A model generated the notes under the pieces. It had not been told where the DNA came from, did not search any database, and saw only the letters and a list, made by a program, of their open reading frames with translations. The position numbers were made by a program, and so were the translations under genes. From Actinomycetospora soli (GTDB lineage Bacteria > Actinomycetota > Actinomycetes > Mycobacteriales > Pseudonocardiaceae), in NCBI RefSeq assembly GCF_021026295.1, contig NZ_JAJNDA010000005.1:186001-250000 (forward strand): DNA of 64,000 bases, in the 5' to 3' direction. Below are positions 41,114-51,316 of this stretch, piece by piece. The stretch's first letter is position 1. Every line of letters begins with the position of its first letter.

Positions 41114-42201
41114 TGGACGCCGTCGACCTCGCCCGCGACCTCGTCCGCCTCGACACCCGCGCCGGCGGGGAACGGGTGGCCGCCGATCTCCTGGCCGACC
41201 GACTCGCCGACGCCGGGCTGCGCGTCGAGCTCGACGAGCCGGCGCCGGGCCGCGCGAACCTCGTCGCGCGGTCGGCCGACGTCGCGGGCACCGACCGGCC
41301 CGTCCCGGTCACGCTCAGCGGGCACCTCGACACCGTCCCCGCGGTCGACGACGCGTGGTCGTTCGACCCGCTCGCGGGCGACGTGGTCGACGGCCGGCTG
41401 CGGGGCCGGGGGTCGAGCGACATGAAGGGCGGCGTGGCGGCGATGGTCGCGGCGGCGACCGCCCACGGGCGCGCGGGCGGCGGCGGGCTCCAGGTCGTGT
41501 TCACCTTCGGCGAGGAGACCGGGTGCGACGGGGCGCGGGCGCTCGACCCGGGCCTCGTCGCGCCGTCGCCGCTGCTCGTGATCGGCGAGATGACCGGAAA
41601 CCGGCCCGTCCTCGGTCACAAGGGCGCGCTGTGGCTGCGCCTCGTGGCCCGCGGGGTGTCCGCCCACGGGTCACGGCCCGAGCTCGGCCACAACGCGCTC
41701 GTGGACCTCGCCCGCGCCGCGCTCGCGGTCCACGAGCACGACGGCTGGCCCACCAGCGACACCCACGGCCCGATGACGGCGAACGTCGGCACCTTCCGGG
41801 CCGGCGTCCAGCCGAACCTGGTGCCCGACCACGCCGAGCTCACCGTCGACCTGCGCCTGGTCCCCGGCGTCACCGCGGACGGCGTCGAGGCGACCGTCGC
41901 CGGCCTGGTCGGCGACGCCGTGACGATCGAGCGGCTCGTCGACCTGCCGGTCGTCGACACCGACCCGGCCGCGGTCGGCCGGGTGTGCCGGCTCCTCACG
42001 GGCGATGCGGGCGACGTCGACCCCGGCTACGCGACGTACTTCACCGACGCCGCCGTGCTCGCCGGCGCCCTCGGCGGGGCCGCCACGATCATCTGCGGGC
42101 CCGGCGACCCCGAGATGGCGCACGTCGTCGACGAGACGTGCTCGGTCGACCGGATCGACGAGGCCGCCGCGGCCTACGGGCGGCTGCTCGCGGGCGGCTG
42201 A
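41113..42201 (+). CDS. M20 deacylase/peptidase (DapE/ArgE-like)
   Basis: 362 residues. SGHLDTVP and GRGSSDMKGGVAAM give the zinc ligands and base, FGEETGCDGA the bridging acid, and a lid domain follows (~165-275). The ligand-bearing late His lies in YATYFTDA-MAHVVDE. It is annotated as succinyl-diaminopimelate desuccinylase-like, but the true substrate is unknown. Tight operon with CDF and hydratase. Confidence 0.88.
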   Translation: MDAVDLARDLVRLDTRAGGERVAADLLADRLADAGLRVELDEPAPGRANLVARSADVAGTDRPVPVTLSGHLDTVPAVDDAWSFDPLAGDVVDGRLRGRGSSDMKGGVAAMVAAATAHGRAGGGGLQVVFTFGEETGCDGARALDPGLVAPSPLLVIGEMTGNRPVLGHKGALWLRLVARGVSAHGSRPELGHNALVDLARAALAVHEHDGWPTSDTHGPMTANVGTFRAGVQPNLVPDHAELTVDLRLVPGVTADGVEATVAGLVGDAVTIERLVDLPVVDTDPAAVGRVCRLLTGDAGDVDPGYATYFTDAAVLAGALGGAATIICGPGDPEMAHVVDETCSVDRIDEAAAAYGRLLAGG

Positions 42202-42318
42202 CGACCGGGCACCTGCGGTGGTCGGCGCTGCCCGGCGGGCACCGCCGGAGCTCGGTGATCACGACGAGCAGGTCCGTACCACTTCCGCGACGACGGGTCG
42301 TGCGGCAAGGTCGTTGCC

Positions 42319-43539
42319 ATGGGCATCGATCAGACGACGGAGCGTGCACCGCGGCTCGGTCTGCGCCGGGACGGCCTGGACCCCGACCCGCAGGTCACGG
42401 CCCTGCGCGAGACGGACGGGACGTGCCCCGTGAGCACGCTCGTCGGGCACGCCGCGACGCTCGTGGCGGGCCACGCCGACGCGCGGGCCGTGCACGGCGA
42501 CCCGGCGTTCGGCTTCGAGTGGCTGCCGCTGCCGCCCGGCGAGGTCGACGTGGAGGACATGCGGCGACGGCGGGCCGGGATGCTGCTGGCCCTCGACCCG
42601 CCGCACCACACCCGGCTGCGGAGGATGCTCACCGGACGGTTCACGGTGCGGGCGATGAAGGCGCTCGAGCCGCGCGTCGTCGCGATCGTCGACGACGCGC
42701 TCGACGCGATGGAGAAGGCCGGGTCGCAGGGCGACCTCGTCGCCGACTTCGCCCTGCCCGTGCCGTCGCTGGTGATCTGCGAGCTGCTCGGCGTGCCCTA
42801 CGCCGACCGCGACGGGTTCCAGGAGCGCGCCGAGCTGACCCTGCGCTCCGACCTCCCCGTCGAGGAGCGGATCCGGGTCGTCCGCGAGTCGCGGGAGTAC
42901 ATGGCGACCCTCGTCGAGCGCGCCCGGCGCGACCCGGGGGACGACCTGATCGGCATGCTGGTCCGCGAGCACGGCGACCGCTCCGCCGCCGAGGGCGGGA
43001 TCGACGACGACGAGCTCGCCGGGCTCGCGAACCTGCTGCTGGTGGCGGGGCACGAGACGACCTCGAACGTCATCGCGCTCGGCACGTACGAGCTGCTGCG
43101 CGACCCGGCGCAGATGGCGGCCGTCCGCGCCGCGCTCGACGACGACGCCGCCCTGTCACGGGTCGTCGAGGAGCTGCTCCGCCACGTCTCCCCGGTCTCG
43201 GCGGGGTTCCCCCGCGTCGCGGAGCGGGACGTCGAGGTCGGGACGCACACGTTCCCCGCCGGGGCGGTCGTCACGGCCTCGCTGTGCGCGGCGAACCGTG
43301 ACCCGGCGCTCGGGGAGGGGCTCGACCACCTCGACGTCACCCGCGCCCCCGTGCCGCACGTCGCCTTCGGTTACGGCATCCACCACTGCCTGGGCGCCCC
43401 GCTGGCCCGCATCGAACTGAGGATCGCGTTCCGCGCGCTGCTGCGCCGGTTCCCCGACCTGGCCCTCGGCGAGGGGCCGATCGAGTTCCGGCACGAGAAC
43501 CTGATCCACGGGGTGGAGGCGTTGCCCGTCACGTGGTGA
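42319..43539 (+). CDS. Cytochrome P450
   Basis: 406 residues. I-helix AGHETT (244-248), K-helix ExxR as EELLR, and the heme loop FGYGIHHCLGAPLAR with Cys357 as thiolate ligand. A bacterial soluble class I P450 (CYP105/107-like length); substrate unknown. No ferredoxin or reductase gene adjoins. ATG 42319 follows AAGG; a tautomerase gene comes 40 bp later. Confidence 0.95.
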   Translation: MGIDQTTERAPRLGLRRDGLDPDPQVTALRETDGTCPVSTLVGHAATLVAGHADARAVHGDPAFGFEWLPLPPGEVDVEDMRRRRAGMLLALDPPHHTRLRRMLTGRFTVRAMKALEPRVVAIVDDALDAMEKAGSQGDLVADFALPVPSLVICELLGVPYADRDGFQERAELTLRSDLPVEERIRVVRESREYMATLVERARRDPGDDLIGMLVREHGDRSAAEGGIDDDELAGLANLLLVAGHETTSNVIALGTYELLRDPAQMAAVRAALDDDAALSRVVEELLRHVSPVSAGFPRVAERDVEVGTHTFPAGAVVTASLCAANRDPALGEGLDHLDVTRAPVPHVAFGYGIHHCLGAPLARIELRIAFRALLRRFPDLALGEGPIEFRHENLIHGVEALPVTW

Positions 43540-43578
43540 GGCGGCGTTCCCGACGGCGGGTCGGGGCACCCCGCCGGT

Positions 43579-43968
43579 ATGCCTCTCGTCCGGATCGATC
43601 TCGTCCGCGGCCGTTCGCCCGAGGAGGTCCGCCGCCTCGCCGACACCGTGCAGGAGGTCGTGCTCGACGTGTTCGCCGCGCCGCCCGGCGACCGCTACCA
43701 GGTGATCCACCAGCACGACGCCGACGAGATCATCGCCGAGGACACCGGGCTGGGGATCGAGCGCACCGACGGCGTGACGATCGTCCAGGTCACCCAGCAG
43801 GGCCGGGGACGCGAGCAGAAGGAGGCCCTCTACGCCGCGCTCGCGCGGCGGCTCGACGAGGAGGGCCTGGTGCGCCCGACCGACCTGATCGTCTCGCTCG
43901 TGCGCAACGAGCCCGAGGACTGGTCGTTCGGGCACGGCCGGGCCCAGTTCCTCACCGGGGAGCTGTAG
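43579..43968 (+). CDS. Tautomerase-superfamily protein
   Basis: 129 residues with Pro directly after the initiator Met (MPLVRIDL), which becomes the catalytic base of 4-oxalocrotonate tautomerases/MIF-like enzymes after Met removal. Two beta-alpha-beta halves fit the longer cis-CaaD-like members. Its 3' end overlaps the converging NUDIX gene by 17 bp. Confidence 0.88.
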   Translation: MPLVRIDLVRGRSPEEVRRLADTVQEVVLDVFAAPPGDRYQVIHQHDADEIIAEDTGLGIERTDGVTIVQVTQQGRGREQKEALYAALARRLDEEGLVRPTDLIVSLVRNEPEDWSFGHGRAQFLTGEL

Positions 43969-44800
43969 CCGCGTTCAGCTCGGCGTAGCGCTCCGGCAGC
44001 GTCAGCGCCGACCCGTCCGGTTCCAGGCCCGGCATGATCGGCTCCGGGATCGGACGGTCGGACGCCGCGAGGATCTGCGCGACGGTGCCGTACTGCGCGA
44101 GCTCGAGGAACGTGCAGTACTGCGGCGGCAGCATCATCACGCTCTCCCCCGCCGCGGCGAGCGCCTCGTCGACGCCCAGCCAGGCGGCGGCGTCGGACTC
44201 GGTGGAGACGCCCGCGGCCTCCTGCCCCTCGGGGCTCGCCGTCACGAAGAAGAACGTGCGGTAGCGGCGCGGCTCGAACTCCGGGGTGATCCAGCAGGTC
44301 CAGGCCCGCAGCAGGTCGGTGCGCAGCACGAGCCCGCGGTCGCGCAACAGCGCCGAGAACGCGATCTCCCGGGCCTCGAGCGCCCGCCGGGCCTCCGCCC
44401 ACTCCTCGCCCGACGTGGACGGGACCACCGACCCGTCGTCGGGACCGGCGAGCAGCACCCCGGACTCCTCGAAGGTCTCCCGCACCGCGGCACACACCAC
44501 CGCGCGGGCCTCGTCGACGCCGAGCCCGAGCCGCTCCGCCCAGACCTCCGGGGCGGGCCCGGCCCACCCGATGTCCTCGGCCGCGTCGCGCGGGTCGACC
44601 CCGCCGCCGGGGAAGACGACCATCCCGCCCGCGAAGGCCATCTGCGTGCGCCGGCGCAGCAGGAACGCCTCGGGGCCCGTGGCCCCGGTGCGCAGCAGGA
44701 TCGTCGAGGCCGCGACCTTCGGCGTGGCGGGGTCGGCGGCACGGGCGCGGAAGTCGGCGAGCTGGTCGGCGAAGCCGGGCGGCAGCCGCGTGGGGTCCAT
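43952..44800 (-). CDS. NUDIX hydrolase (RNUDT19-like, acyl-CoA type)
   Basis: 282 residues. A NUDIX box is split by an insertion: [12 protein letters not shown]... then [14 protein letters not shown]. The enlarged loop and the C-terminal domain resemble NUDT7/NUDT19-type CoA/acyl-CoA diphosphatases. ATG 44800 is the clear start. Converges on the tautomerase gene and diverges from the tct operon. Confidence 0.88.
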   Translation of the reverse strand: MDPTRLPPGFADQLADFRARAADPATPKVAASTILLRTGATGPEAFLLRRRTQMAFAGGMVVFPGGGVDPRDAAEDIGWAGPAPEVWAERLGLGVDEARAVVCAAVRETFEESGVLLAGPDDGSVVPSTSGEEWAEARRALEAREIAFSALLRDRGLVLRTDLLRAWTCWITPEFEPRRYRTFFFVTASPEGQEAAGVSTESDAAAWLGVDEALAAAGESVMMLPPQYCTFLELAQYGTVAQILAASDRPIPEPIMPGLEPDGSALTLPERYAELNAATAPR

Positions 44801-44939
44801 GGGCCCATCTGATCACACCGGTCGGGTCCCGCGACCACAACGAACACAACGTCCGCTACGCCCGGATGCTGTCGCGGGAGGTGAGCGGCGCCGCACCCTG
44901 TCGAGCGATCCAGCTCACAGCCGCGCTCCAGGAGCCCCC

Positions 44940-45986
44940 GTGACGTCCACGACCACCGACCCCCCGCCGACCGTCCCCCGCCCCGAACCGCCGCGCACCC
45001 GGCGGTCGCGGACCGTCCTCGTGCTCGTCGCCGTCGTGGCGGCACTGCTGCTGGTGCCGCCCGCGGTCGGGTCGCTGTCCGGCGGTGGGGACGGCACGCA
45101 GCTCAAGGGCCTGCAGGTGATGGTGCCCAACAGCCCCGGTGGCGGCTACGACGTGACCGCCCGGGCCGCGGCCCGCGCCGCCGAGGAGGCCGGCGTGACC
45201 GGCGCGGTCGAGGTGTTCAACCTCCCCGGCGCCGGCGGCACGGTCGGTCTGCGCCGCCTGGTCAACGACGCAGGTGACACGCGCGAGCTCATGTCGATGG
45301 GGCTCGGCGTCGTCGGCAGCGTCTACTCCAACGACTCACCGGTGACGCTGCGCCAGACGACGCCGATCGCGCGACTCACCGAGGAGACCGAGATCCTCGT
45401 CGTGCCGGCCGACTCGCCCTTCCGCGACCTCGGCCAGCTCCTCGCCGCGTGGCGCGCGAACCCCGGGGCGCTGCCGGTCGGCGGCGGCTCCTCGCCGGGC
45501 GGCCCGGACCACCTCGCGCCGATGCTCACGGCGAAGGCGGCGGGCATCGACCCGCGGACCGTCAACTACGTGCCCTACGACGGCGGGGGTGACCTGCTCG
45601 CCGCGGTCCTCGGCGGCAAGGTCGGGCTCGGGGTGAGCGGGCTCGGCGAGTTCGCCGACCAGGTCGCGTCCGGCGACCTGCGGGTCCTCGCGGTCACCGC
45701 CGGCGAGCGGGTGCCCGGCGTGGAGGCGCCGACCCTGCGCGAGTCCGGGGTGGACGTCGAGTTCACCAACTGGCGCGGACTCGTCGCGCCGCCGGGCCTG
45801 ACGGCCGAGCAGCGCGACGAGCTGGTGGCGGCGGTCGGCGCCCTGCACGGGAGCGCGGAGTGGCGCGAGGCGCTGGAGCGCAACGACTGGCAGGACGCCT
45901 ACCTGCCCGGGGACGCGTTCGGCGCGTTCCTCGCAGCCGAGGACGAGCGGGTCGCAGGGGTCCTGCGGGAACTGGGGTTGGCATGA
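44940..45986 (+). CDS. tctC: Tripartite tricarboxylate transporter, solute-binding protein TctC
   Basis: 348 residues. Signal-anchor-like helix at ~23-45 (TVLVLVAVVAALLLVPPAV), then the TctC fold: VMVPNSPGGGYDVTARA near the start and NYVPYDGGGDLLAAVLGGKVGL. It captures a carboxylic acid outside the cell and hands it to TctAB. AGGAG lies before GTG 44940. Coupled to tctB by ATGA. Confidence 0.9.
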   Translation: MTSTTTDPPPTVPRPEPPRTRRSRTVLVLVAVVAALLLVPPAVGSLSGGGDGTQLKGLQVMVPNSPGGGYDVTARAAARAAEEAGVTGAVEVFNLPGAGGTVGLRRLVNDAGDTRELMSMGLGVVGSVYSNDSPVTLRQTTPIARLTEETEILVVPADSPFRDLGQLLAAWRANPGALPVGGGSSPGGPDHLAPMLTAKAAGIDPRTVNYVPYDGGGDLLAAVLGGKVGLGVSGLGEFADQVASGDLRVLAVTAGERVPGVEAPTLRESGVDVEFTNWRGLVAPPGLTAEQRDELVAAVGALHGSAEWREALERNDWQDAYLPGDAFGAFLAAEDERVAGVLRELGLA

Positions 45987-46510
45987 CGACGGGGACCGAG
46001 GAGACCACCCGGAGCTGGTGGTCCGAGCACGCCGAACTCGGCGTCGCCGCACTGCTCGGCGCCGTCGGGGTGCTGGTGGCGGTCGACACCGTGGCGGAGG
46101 GCACGCTGACCGCGGGGTCGGACTCCGACCCGATCGGACCGGGCGTCGTGCCGCTCGTGCTCAGCGCGGCGCTGCTCGTGCTGGCCGCGCTGCTGACCCT
46201 CGACGTCCTGCGCGGCGGCCACGGCGAGGCCGAGGCCGGCGAGGACGTCGACCTCGACACCCCGATGGACCTGCGCACCGTCGGGATGCTCGCCGGCGTC
46301 CTCATCGCCACCGCGGCGCTGATCCCGGTGCTCGGCTGGCCGATCGCCGGCACCGTCCTGTTCGCCGGGGCGGCCTACGCCCTGGGATCCCGGCGGCTCG
46401 AGATCGACCTGGCGGTCGCGGCGACCGTCTCGCTCGTCACCTGGGTGGTGTTCGACGGCCTGCTGGGCGTCGACCTGCCGGGTGGCCCGCTGATGGGGAT
46501 GCTCGGATGA
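45983..46510 (+). CDS. tctB: Tripartite tricarboxylate transporter small membrane subunit TctB
   Basis: 175 residues, four hydrophobic helices (LGVAALLGAVGVLVAV; VVPLVLSAALLVLAALLTL; VGMLAGVLIATAALIPVLG; DLAVAATVSLVTWVVFDG), the small TTT component. ATGA overlaps with both neighbours. Confidence 0.88.
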   Translation: MTTGTEETTRSWWSEHAELGVAALLGAVGVLVAVDTVAEGTLTAGSDSDPIGPGVVPLVLSAALLVLAALLTLDVLRGGHGEAEAGEDVDLDTPMDLRTVGMLAGVLIATAALIPVLGWPIAGTVLFAGAAYALGSRRLEIDLAVAATVSLVTWVVFDGLLGVDLPGGPLMGMLG

Positions 46511-48015
46511 ACGACTCCGGCCTGCTCGACGGGTTCGCCAACGCGCTGACCCCGCCCCACCTGCTCTTCGCCGCGATCGGCGTGCTGCTCGGCACGGCGA
46601 TCGGGGTCCTGCCCGGCATCGGGCCCGCCATGGCGGTGGCCCTGCTCCTGCCCGTCACGTACGCCTTCGAGCCCACCGGCGCCTTCATCATGTTCGCCGG
46701 CATCTACTTCGGGGCGATGTTCGGCGGCTCGACCACGTCGATCCTGCTCAACACCCCCGGCGAGAGCGCGTCGGTGATGGCGGCGGTCGAGGGCAACCCG
46801 ATGGCCAAGCAGGGCCGCGGCGCGCAGGCGCTCGCCACGGCCGCCATCGGGCACTTCGTCGGCGGGATGGTCGGCGTGACGGGGCTCGTGCTCGTCGCGC
46901 CGCTGATCGCCTCGGTGGCCGTCGACATCGGCGCCCCCGACTACTTCGCGATCATGGTCCTCGCGTTCGTCGCCGTGACCGGCGTCCTCGGCGCCTCCCG
47001 CGTCCGCGGCTTCGCGGCGCTGGTGCTCGGTCTGACGATCGGCCTGGTCGGCCTCGACCCGATCTCCGGCCAGCCCCGCATGACCTTCGGGGTGCCGCAG
47101 CTCGCCGACGGCATCGACGTCGTCATCGTGGCCGTCGGGCTCTTCGCGGTCGGCGAGGCGCTCTGGGTGGCCGCGCACCTGCGGCGCAAGCCGCAGGAGG
47201 TCATCCCCGTCGGTCGCCCGTGGCTCTCCCGCGACGACGTCCGCCGCGCCTGGAAGCCCTGGCTGCGCGGCCCGTTCATCGGGTTCACGTTCGGCTCGAT
47301 CCCGGCCGGCGGCGCCGAGATGTCGACCTTCATGGCCTACGTGACCGAGCGCCGGCTGTCGAAGAACCGGAAGAACTTCGGCAAGGGCGCCATCGAGGGC
47401 CTGGCCGCGCCCGAGTCCGCCGCCTCGGCGTCCTCGGCGGGCACGCTCGCGACGATGCTGACCCTCGGGCTCCCGACGACCGCGATCGCGGCGATCATGC
47501 TCGCGGCGTTCCAGCAGTTCGGCATCCAGCCCGGTCCGCTGCTCTTCGAGCGGGAGCCGTCGCTGGTCTGGACGCTCATCGCGAGCCTGTTCATCGGCCT
47601 CGTCCTGCTGCTGGCGCTGAACCTGCCGCTCGCGCCGATGTGGGCGAAGCTGCTGCGCGTCCCGCGGCCCTACCTCTACGCCGGCATCCTGTTCTTCGCC
47701 TGCGTCGGGGCCTACGCGGTGTCCGGGTCGCCGGTCGACCTCGTCGTCCTGCTCGTGATCGGCGCCATCGGGTTCCTGATGCGCCGCTTCGGGCTCCCGG
47801 TGCTGCCGGCGATCATCGGCGTGATCCTCGGTCCGGACGCCGAGCTCCAGCTCCGCCGGGCGCTGCAGATCGCCGACGGTGACGTGACCACGCTGGTCTC
47901 GACGCCGCTGTCGATCACGGTCTACGTGGTGATCGCGCTGCTGTTCGTGATCCCGCTGGTGCTGCGGCGGCGTCGGGCCGCGCCGGAGCCGGAGCGGGAG
48001 GACGAGCTGGTCTGA
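46507..48015 (+). CDS. tctA: Tripartite tricarboxylate transporter large membrane subunit TctA
   Basis: 502 residues, 11-12 helices. Family signatures: [48 protein letters not shown] and [15 protein letters not shown]. The transport channel of the secondary TTT system. Co-transcribed as the last tct gene, followed by a perfect hairpin. Confidence 0.93.
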   Translation: MNDSGLLDGFANALTPPHLLFAAIGVLLGTAIGVLPGIGPAMAVALLLPVTYAFEPTGAFIMFAGIYFGAMFGGSTTSILLNTPGESASVMAAVEGNPMAKQGRGAQALATAAIGHFVGGMVGVTGLVLVAPLIASVAVDIGAPDYFAIMVLAFVAVTGVLGASRVRGFAALVLGLTIGLVGLDPISGQPRMTFGVPQLADGIDVVIVAVGLFAVGEALWVAAHLRRKPQEVIPVGRPWLSRDDVRRAWKPWLRGPFIGFTFGSIPAGGAEMSTFMAYVTERRLSKNRKNFGKGAIEGLAAPESAASASSAGTLATMLTLGLPTTAIAAIMLAAFQQFGIQPGPLLFEREPSLVWTLIASLFIGLVLLLALNLPLAPMWAKLLRVPRPYLYAGILFFACVGAYAVSGSPVDLVVLLVIGAIGFLMRRFGLPVLPAIIGVILGPDAELQLRRALQIADGDVTTLVSTPLSITVYVVIALLFVIPLVLRRRRAAPEPEREDELV

Positions 48016-48023
48016 GCCCTACT

Positions 48024-48074
48024 GAGCGAAGGGCCCCTCCGGTCGAGTAGATCGACCGGAGGGGCCCTTCGCTC
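48024..48074. terminator. Perfect 23-bp hairpin after tctA (repeat C, copy C1)
   Basis: 48024-48046 and 48052-48074 are exact reverse complements around a 5-nt loop, starting 8 bp after the tctA stop. No T-run. A diverged relative lies at 31734-31780, so it belongs to a repeat family as well as being terminator-like. Confidence 0.75.
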
Positions 48075-48098
48075 GTGGTGGGCCGGTCGGTCTCCGGC

Positions 48099-48158
48099 CG
48101 CGAGTGGCACGTGAGGCAGGTTACGGGGCGGCCGGACCTGCGTGGTGTGCCATTCGCG
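48099..48158 (+). repeat. Palindromic repeat B, copy B2
   Basis: 60 bp, first of two tandem B copies. Gap 48016-48254 is filled by C1, B2 and B3; no gene is present. Confidence 0.9.
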
Positions 48159-48181
48159 GATGCCGACCCGCCGGCTCCGTC

Positions 48182-48241
48182 CGCGAGTGGTACCTCAGGC
48201 AGGTTCTGGGGCCGCCGGACCTGCGTGGTGTGCCACTCGCG
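48182..48241 (+). repeat. Palindromic repeat B, copy B3
   Basis: 60 bp, 23 bp after B2, same orientation; end-to-end palindrome CGCGAGTGG/CCACTCGCG. It ends 13 bp before the stop of the converging monooxygenase gene. Confidence 0.9.
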
Positions 48242-48254
48242 AAGTGGCGCCGGC

Positions 48255-49280
48255 TCACACGTCGGCGAGCTTCGGCGCGGCCTCCCCCAGCAGCTCGATG
48301 GAGTGCAGCAGGTCCGCGTGGCGCAGCCGCGGGTTGGTCATCTGCAGGTTGATGCGGTCGACCCCGCCGAGCTGGTCGGCCACCCGGGTCGCCTTCTCGA
48401 CGATCGTGTCGGGGTCGCCGATGAAGTAGGCGCCGTCGGGCCCGCGGGTGGCGTCGAACTGGCGCCGCGACGGCGGCATGCCTCCGCGCTCGCGGGCGAT
48501 CGTCGTGAACATCGCCTCCCAGCCCGGGTAGAACGCGTTCGTGGCCTGGGCGACGTCGTCGCCGAGGAACCCGAACACGTGCAGCCCGACCTTCAGCTGC
48601 TCGGGCGCGTGCCCGGCCTCCGCGCCGGCCCGCCGGTAGAGGTCGATCAGCGGCGCGAACTGCGCGGGCGCCCCGCCGATGATCGCCACCATGAGCGGCA
48701 GCCCGAGCGCGCCGGCCCGGTAGAACGACTCCGGGGAGCCGCCCACGCCGACCCAGATCGGGAACGGGTCCTGAGCGGGGCGGGGGAACACCGGCTGGTC
48801 GTTCAGGGCGGGCCGGTGCGGACCGGACCAGGTGACCCGCTCGTTGTCGCGGATCTTCAGGAGCAGGTCGAGCTTCGAGGTGAAGAGCTCGTCGTAGTCG
48901 GAGAAGGCGAGCCCGAACAGCGGGAACGCCTCGGTGAACGAGCCCCGCCCGACGACGAGCTCCACGCGGCCGCCCGAGATCAGGTCGACCGTCGCGTACT
49001 CCTGCCATACCCGCACCGGGTCGGCGGCCGAGAGCACCGTGACCGCCGAGCGCATCCGGATCTGCTCGGTGCGCGCCGCGGCCGCCGCGAGGATCACCGC
49101 CGGCGCGGCGTCGTAGTACTCGCTGCGGTGGTGCTCGCCGATGCCGTAGGAGTACAGGCCCGCCCGGTCGGCGGTCTCGATCTCCTCCAGCAGGTGCCCG
49201 AACCGCTCGACCGGCCCGACCACGTGTCCGGTGTCCGGATCGGTGACCTTCGCGACGAAGCTGTCGACGCCGATGTGCAC
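48255..49280 (-). CDS. LLM-class flavin-dependent oxidoreductase
   Basis: 341 residues, luciferase-like TIM barrel. YGIGEHHRSEYYDAAPAVILAAAAART and VELVVGRGSFTEAFPLFG are typical; the family uses FMN or coenzyme F420. Substrate unknown. GGGAGG precedes GTG 49280. Confidence 0.9.
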   Translation of the reverse strand: MHIGVDSFVAKVTDPDTGHVVGPVERFGHLLEEIETADRAGLYSYGIGEHHRSEYYDAAPAVILAAAAARTEQIRMRSAVTVLSAADPVRVWQEYATVDLISGGRVELVVGRGSFTEAFPLFGLAFSDYDELFTSKLDLLLKIRDNERVTWSGPHRPALNDQPVFPRPAQDPFPIWVGVGGSPESFYRAGALGLPLMVAIIGGAPAQFAPLIDLYRRAGAEAGHAPEQLKVGLHVFGFLGDDVAQATNAFYPGWEAMFTTIARERGGMPPSRRQFDATRGPDGAYFIGDPDTIVEKATRVADQLGGVDRINLQMTNPRLRHADLLHSIELLGEAAPKLADV

Positions 49281-49333
49281 GGCTACCTCCCAGGTCGTTG
49301 CATGTTCAACGACCAACCCACGGGTCCGGGACC

Positions 49334-51271
49334 CTATTCCGTCTCCAGCGTGGCGGCGAGCCGCTGCGCGAGCTTCCCGACGAACGCCGACGGCTCCTTG
49401 AGCTCCCCGCCCTCGGCGAGCAGCGCCATGTCGTAGAGCAGCGACGCGGTGTCGGCGACACCGGCGTCCTCGGGCCGGGCCTCGTGCGCGGCCTTCAGGT
49501 TCTCCACCAGCGGGTGCTTCGGGTTGAGCTCCAGTGCCCGCTTCTGCACCGGGATCTCCTGGCCCATCGAGCGCATCATCTGCTCGAGCTGCGGCGGGAG
49601 GCCGCCCACCTCGCCGACCAGGCAGGCCGGGCTCGTGGTCAGGCGGGTGGAGAGCCGGACCTCGGAGACCTCGTCGGCCAGCGTCGTCGTCATCCAGCCG
49701 AGCAGGTCGTCGAAGCCCTCGGGCTTCTCGGCGTCGTCGGAGAGGTCGACGTCGCCCTGCGCGATCGAGGCGAAGGGCTTCGAGTCGTCGCCCGTGCCGT
49801 ACGACGGCACCATCCCGACCCAGACCTCGTCGACCTGGTCGGTCAGCAGCAGGACCTCGTAGCCCTTGGCGCGGAACGCCTCGATGTGCGGCGAGTTCTC
49901 CACCGACGCCCGGGACTCGCCCGTGACGTAGTAGATCGACTCCTGGCCCTCGGGCATCCGCGCGACGTAGTCGGCGAGCGTGGTGAGCTGCTCCGGGTCG
50001 TGCGTCGAGGCGAAGCTGGACGCCTCGAGGATCGCCTGCGTGTTGTCCTGGTCGGAGAGCAGGCCCTCCTTGAGGGCGCGCCCGCACTCGCGCCAGAAGG
50101 TGTCGTACTTCTCGGCGTTCTCGCCGCGCAGTCCCGTGATCGTCTGCAGCACGCGCTTCACGAGGCGCTTGCGGATCAGCTGGATCTGGCGGTCCTGCTG
50201 GAGGATCTCGCGCGAGACGTTGAGCGAGAGGTCCTGCGCGTCGACGACACCCTTGACGAACCGCAGGTACTCGGGGACGAGCGCCTCGCAGTCCTCCATG
50301 ACGAAGACGCGCTTGACGTAGAGCTGTACCCCGCGCTTCGCGTCGCGGTAGTAGAGGTCCATCGGCGCGTGGCTCGGCAGGAACAGCAGCGCCTGGTACT
50401 CGAACGTGCCCTCGCCGGTGAACCGCATCGTCTCGAGCGGCTCCTGCCAGTCGTGCGAGACGTGGCGGTAGAACTCGGCGTACTCCTCGTCGCTGACCTC
50501 CGAGCGCGGCCGCGCCCACAGGGCCTTGCGGGAGTTGATCGGCTCGTTCGAGGTGTCGGGCGCGGACTCCTCGTCGTCCTCCTCGGCGCCCTCGACGACC
50601 GTGTCGGTGACGCCGCTCGGGTTCAGCAGGATCGGCCAGGTGATGAAGTCCGAGTAGCGCTTCACGATCCGCCGCACGACCGACGGGTCCGCGTAGTCGT
50701 GCAGGTTGTCCTCGGCGTCCTCGGCCTTGAGGTGCACGGTGATGCTCGTGCCCTGCGGGGCGTCGGCGACCTCGGAGAGCTCGTAGGTGCCCTCCCCCGC
50801 GGACTCCCAGTGCACGCCGCCGTCGGTGCCGGCGCGGCGGGTGGTCATCTCCACCCGGTCGGCCACCATGAAGCTGGAGTAGAAGCCGATCCCGAACTGC
50901 CCGATGAGCTCGGCGGTGGCCTCCTCGCTGCCCGACGCCTGCGCCTCGCGCAGCTTCGACAGCGTCTCCGCCGTGCCCGAGCGCGCGATCGTGCCGATCA
51001 GGTTCACGACGTCGTCGCGGCTCATGCCGATGCCGTTGTCGGTGATCGTCAGCGTCCGGGCGTCGGCGTCGGTGCGCAGCTCGACGTGCAGGTCCGAGGT
51101 GTCCACCCCGAGGTCCTTGTCCCGGTAGGACTCCATCCGCAGCTTGTCCAGCGCGTCGGAGGCGTTGGAGATCAACTCGCGGAGGAACACGTCCTTGTCG
51201 GAGTAGATCGAGTGGATCATCAGCTGCAGCAGCTGACGGGCCTCGGCCTGGAACTCGATCGTCTCGGTCAT
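49334..51271 (-). CDS. htpG: HSP90-family chaperone HtpG
   Basis: 645 residues. GHKL ATPase N-domain (FLRELISNASDALDKLR, DNGIGMSRDDV, GQFGIGFYSSFMVAD), acidic linker (EEDDEESAPDT near 230), middle domain with catalytic Arg region (SREILQQDRQI) and a C-terminal dimerisation domain. AGGAC before ATG 51271; a TATCGT box lies ~46 bp upstream. Confidence 0.97.
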   Translation of the reverse strand: MTETIEFQAEARQLLQLMIHSIYSDKDVFLRELISNASDALDKLRMESYRDKDLGVDTSDLHVELRTDADARTLTITDNGIGMSRDDVVNLIGTIARSGTAETLSKLREAQASGSEEATAELIGQFGIGFYSSFMVADRVEMTTRRAGTDGGVHWESAGEGTYELSEVADAPQGTSITVHLKAEDAEDNLHDYADPSVVRRIVKRYSDFITWPILLNPSGVTDTVVEGAEEDDEESAPDTSNEPINSRKALWARPRSEVSDEEYAEFYRHVSHDWQEPLETMRFTGEGTFEYQALLFLPSHAPMDLYYRDAKRGVQLYVKRVFVMEDCEALVPEYLRFVKGVVDAQDLSLNVSREILQQDRQIQLIRKRLVKRVLQTITGLRGENAEKYDTFWRECGRALKEGLLSDQDNTQAILEASSFASTHDPEQLTTLADYVARMPEGQESIYYVTGESRASVENSPHIEAFRAKGYEVLLLTDQVDEVWVGMVPSYGTGDDSKPFASIAQGDVDLSDDAEKPEGFDDLLGWMTTTLADEVSEVRLSTRLTTSPACLVGEVGGLPPQLEQMMRSMGQEIPVQKRALELNPKHPLVENLKAAHEARPEDAGVADTASLLYDMALLAEGGELKEPSAFVGKLAQRLAATLETE

Positions 51272-51316
51272 CGCTGTCCTGCGTCCTCTCGTGGGTCTCC
51301 GACCTGATCGCCGCCC

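Noticed and set aside
48099-48241. Possible CRISPR from tandem B repeats
   Set aside because: Only two units, each a self-palindrome of 60 bp; no spacers or cas genes.
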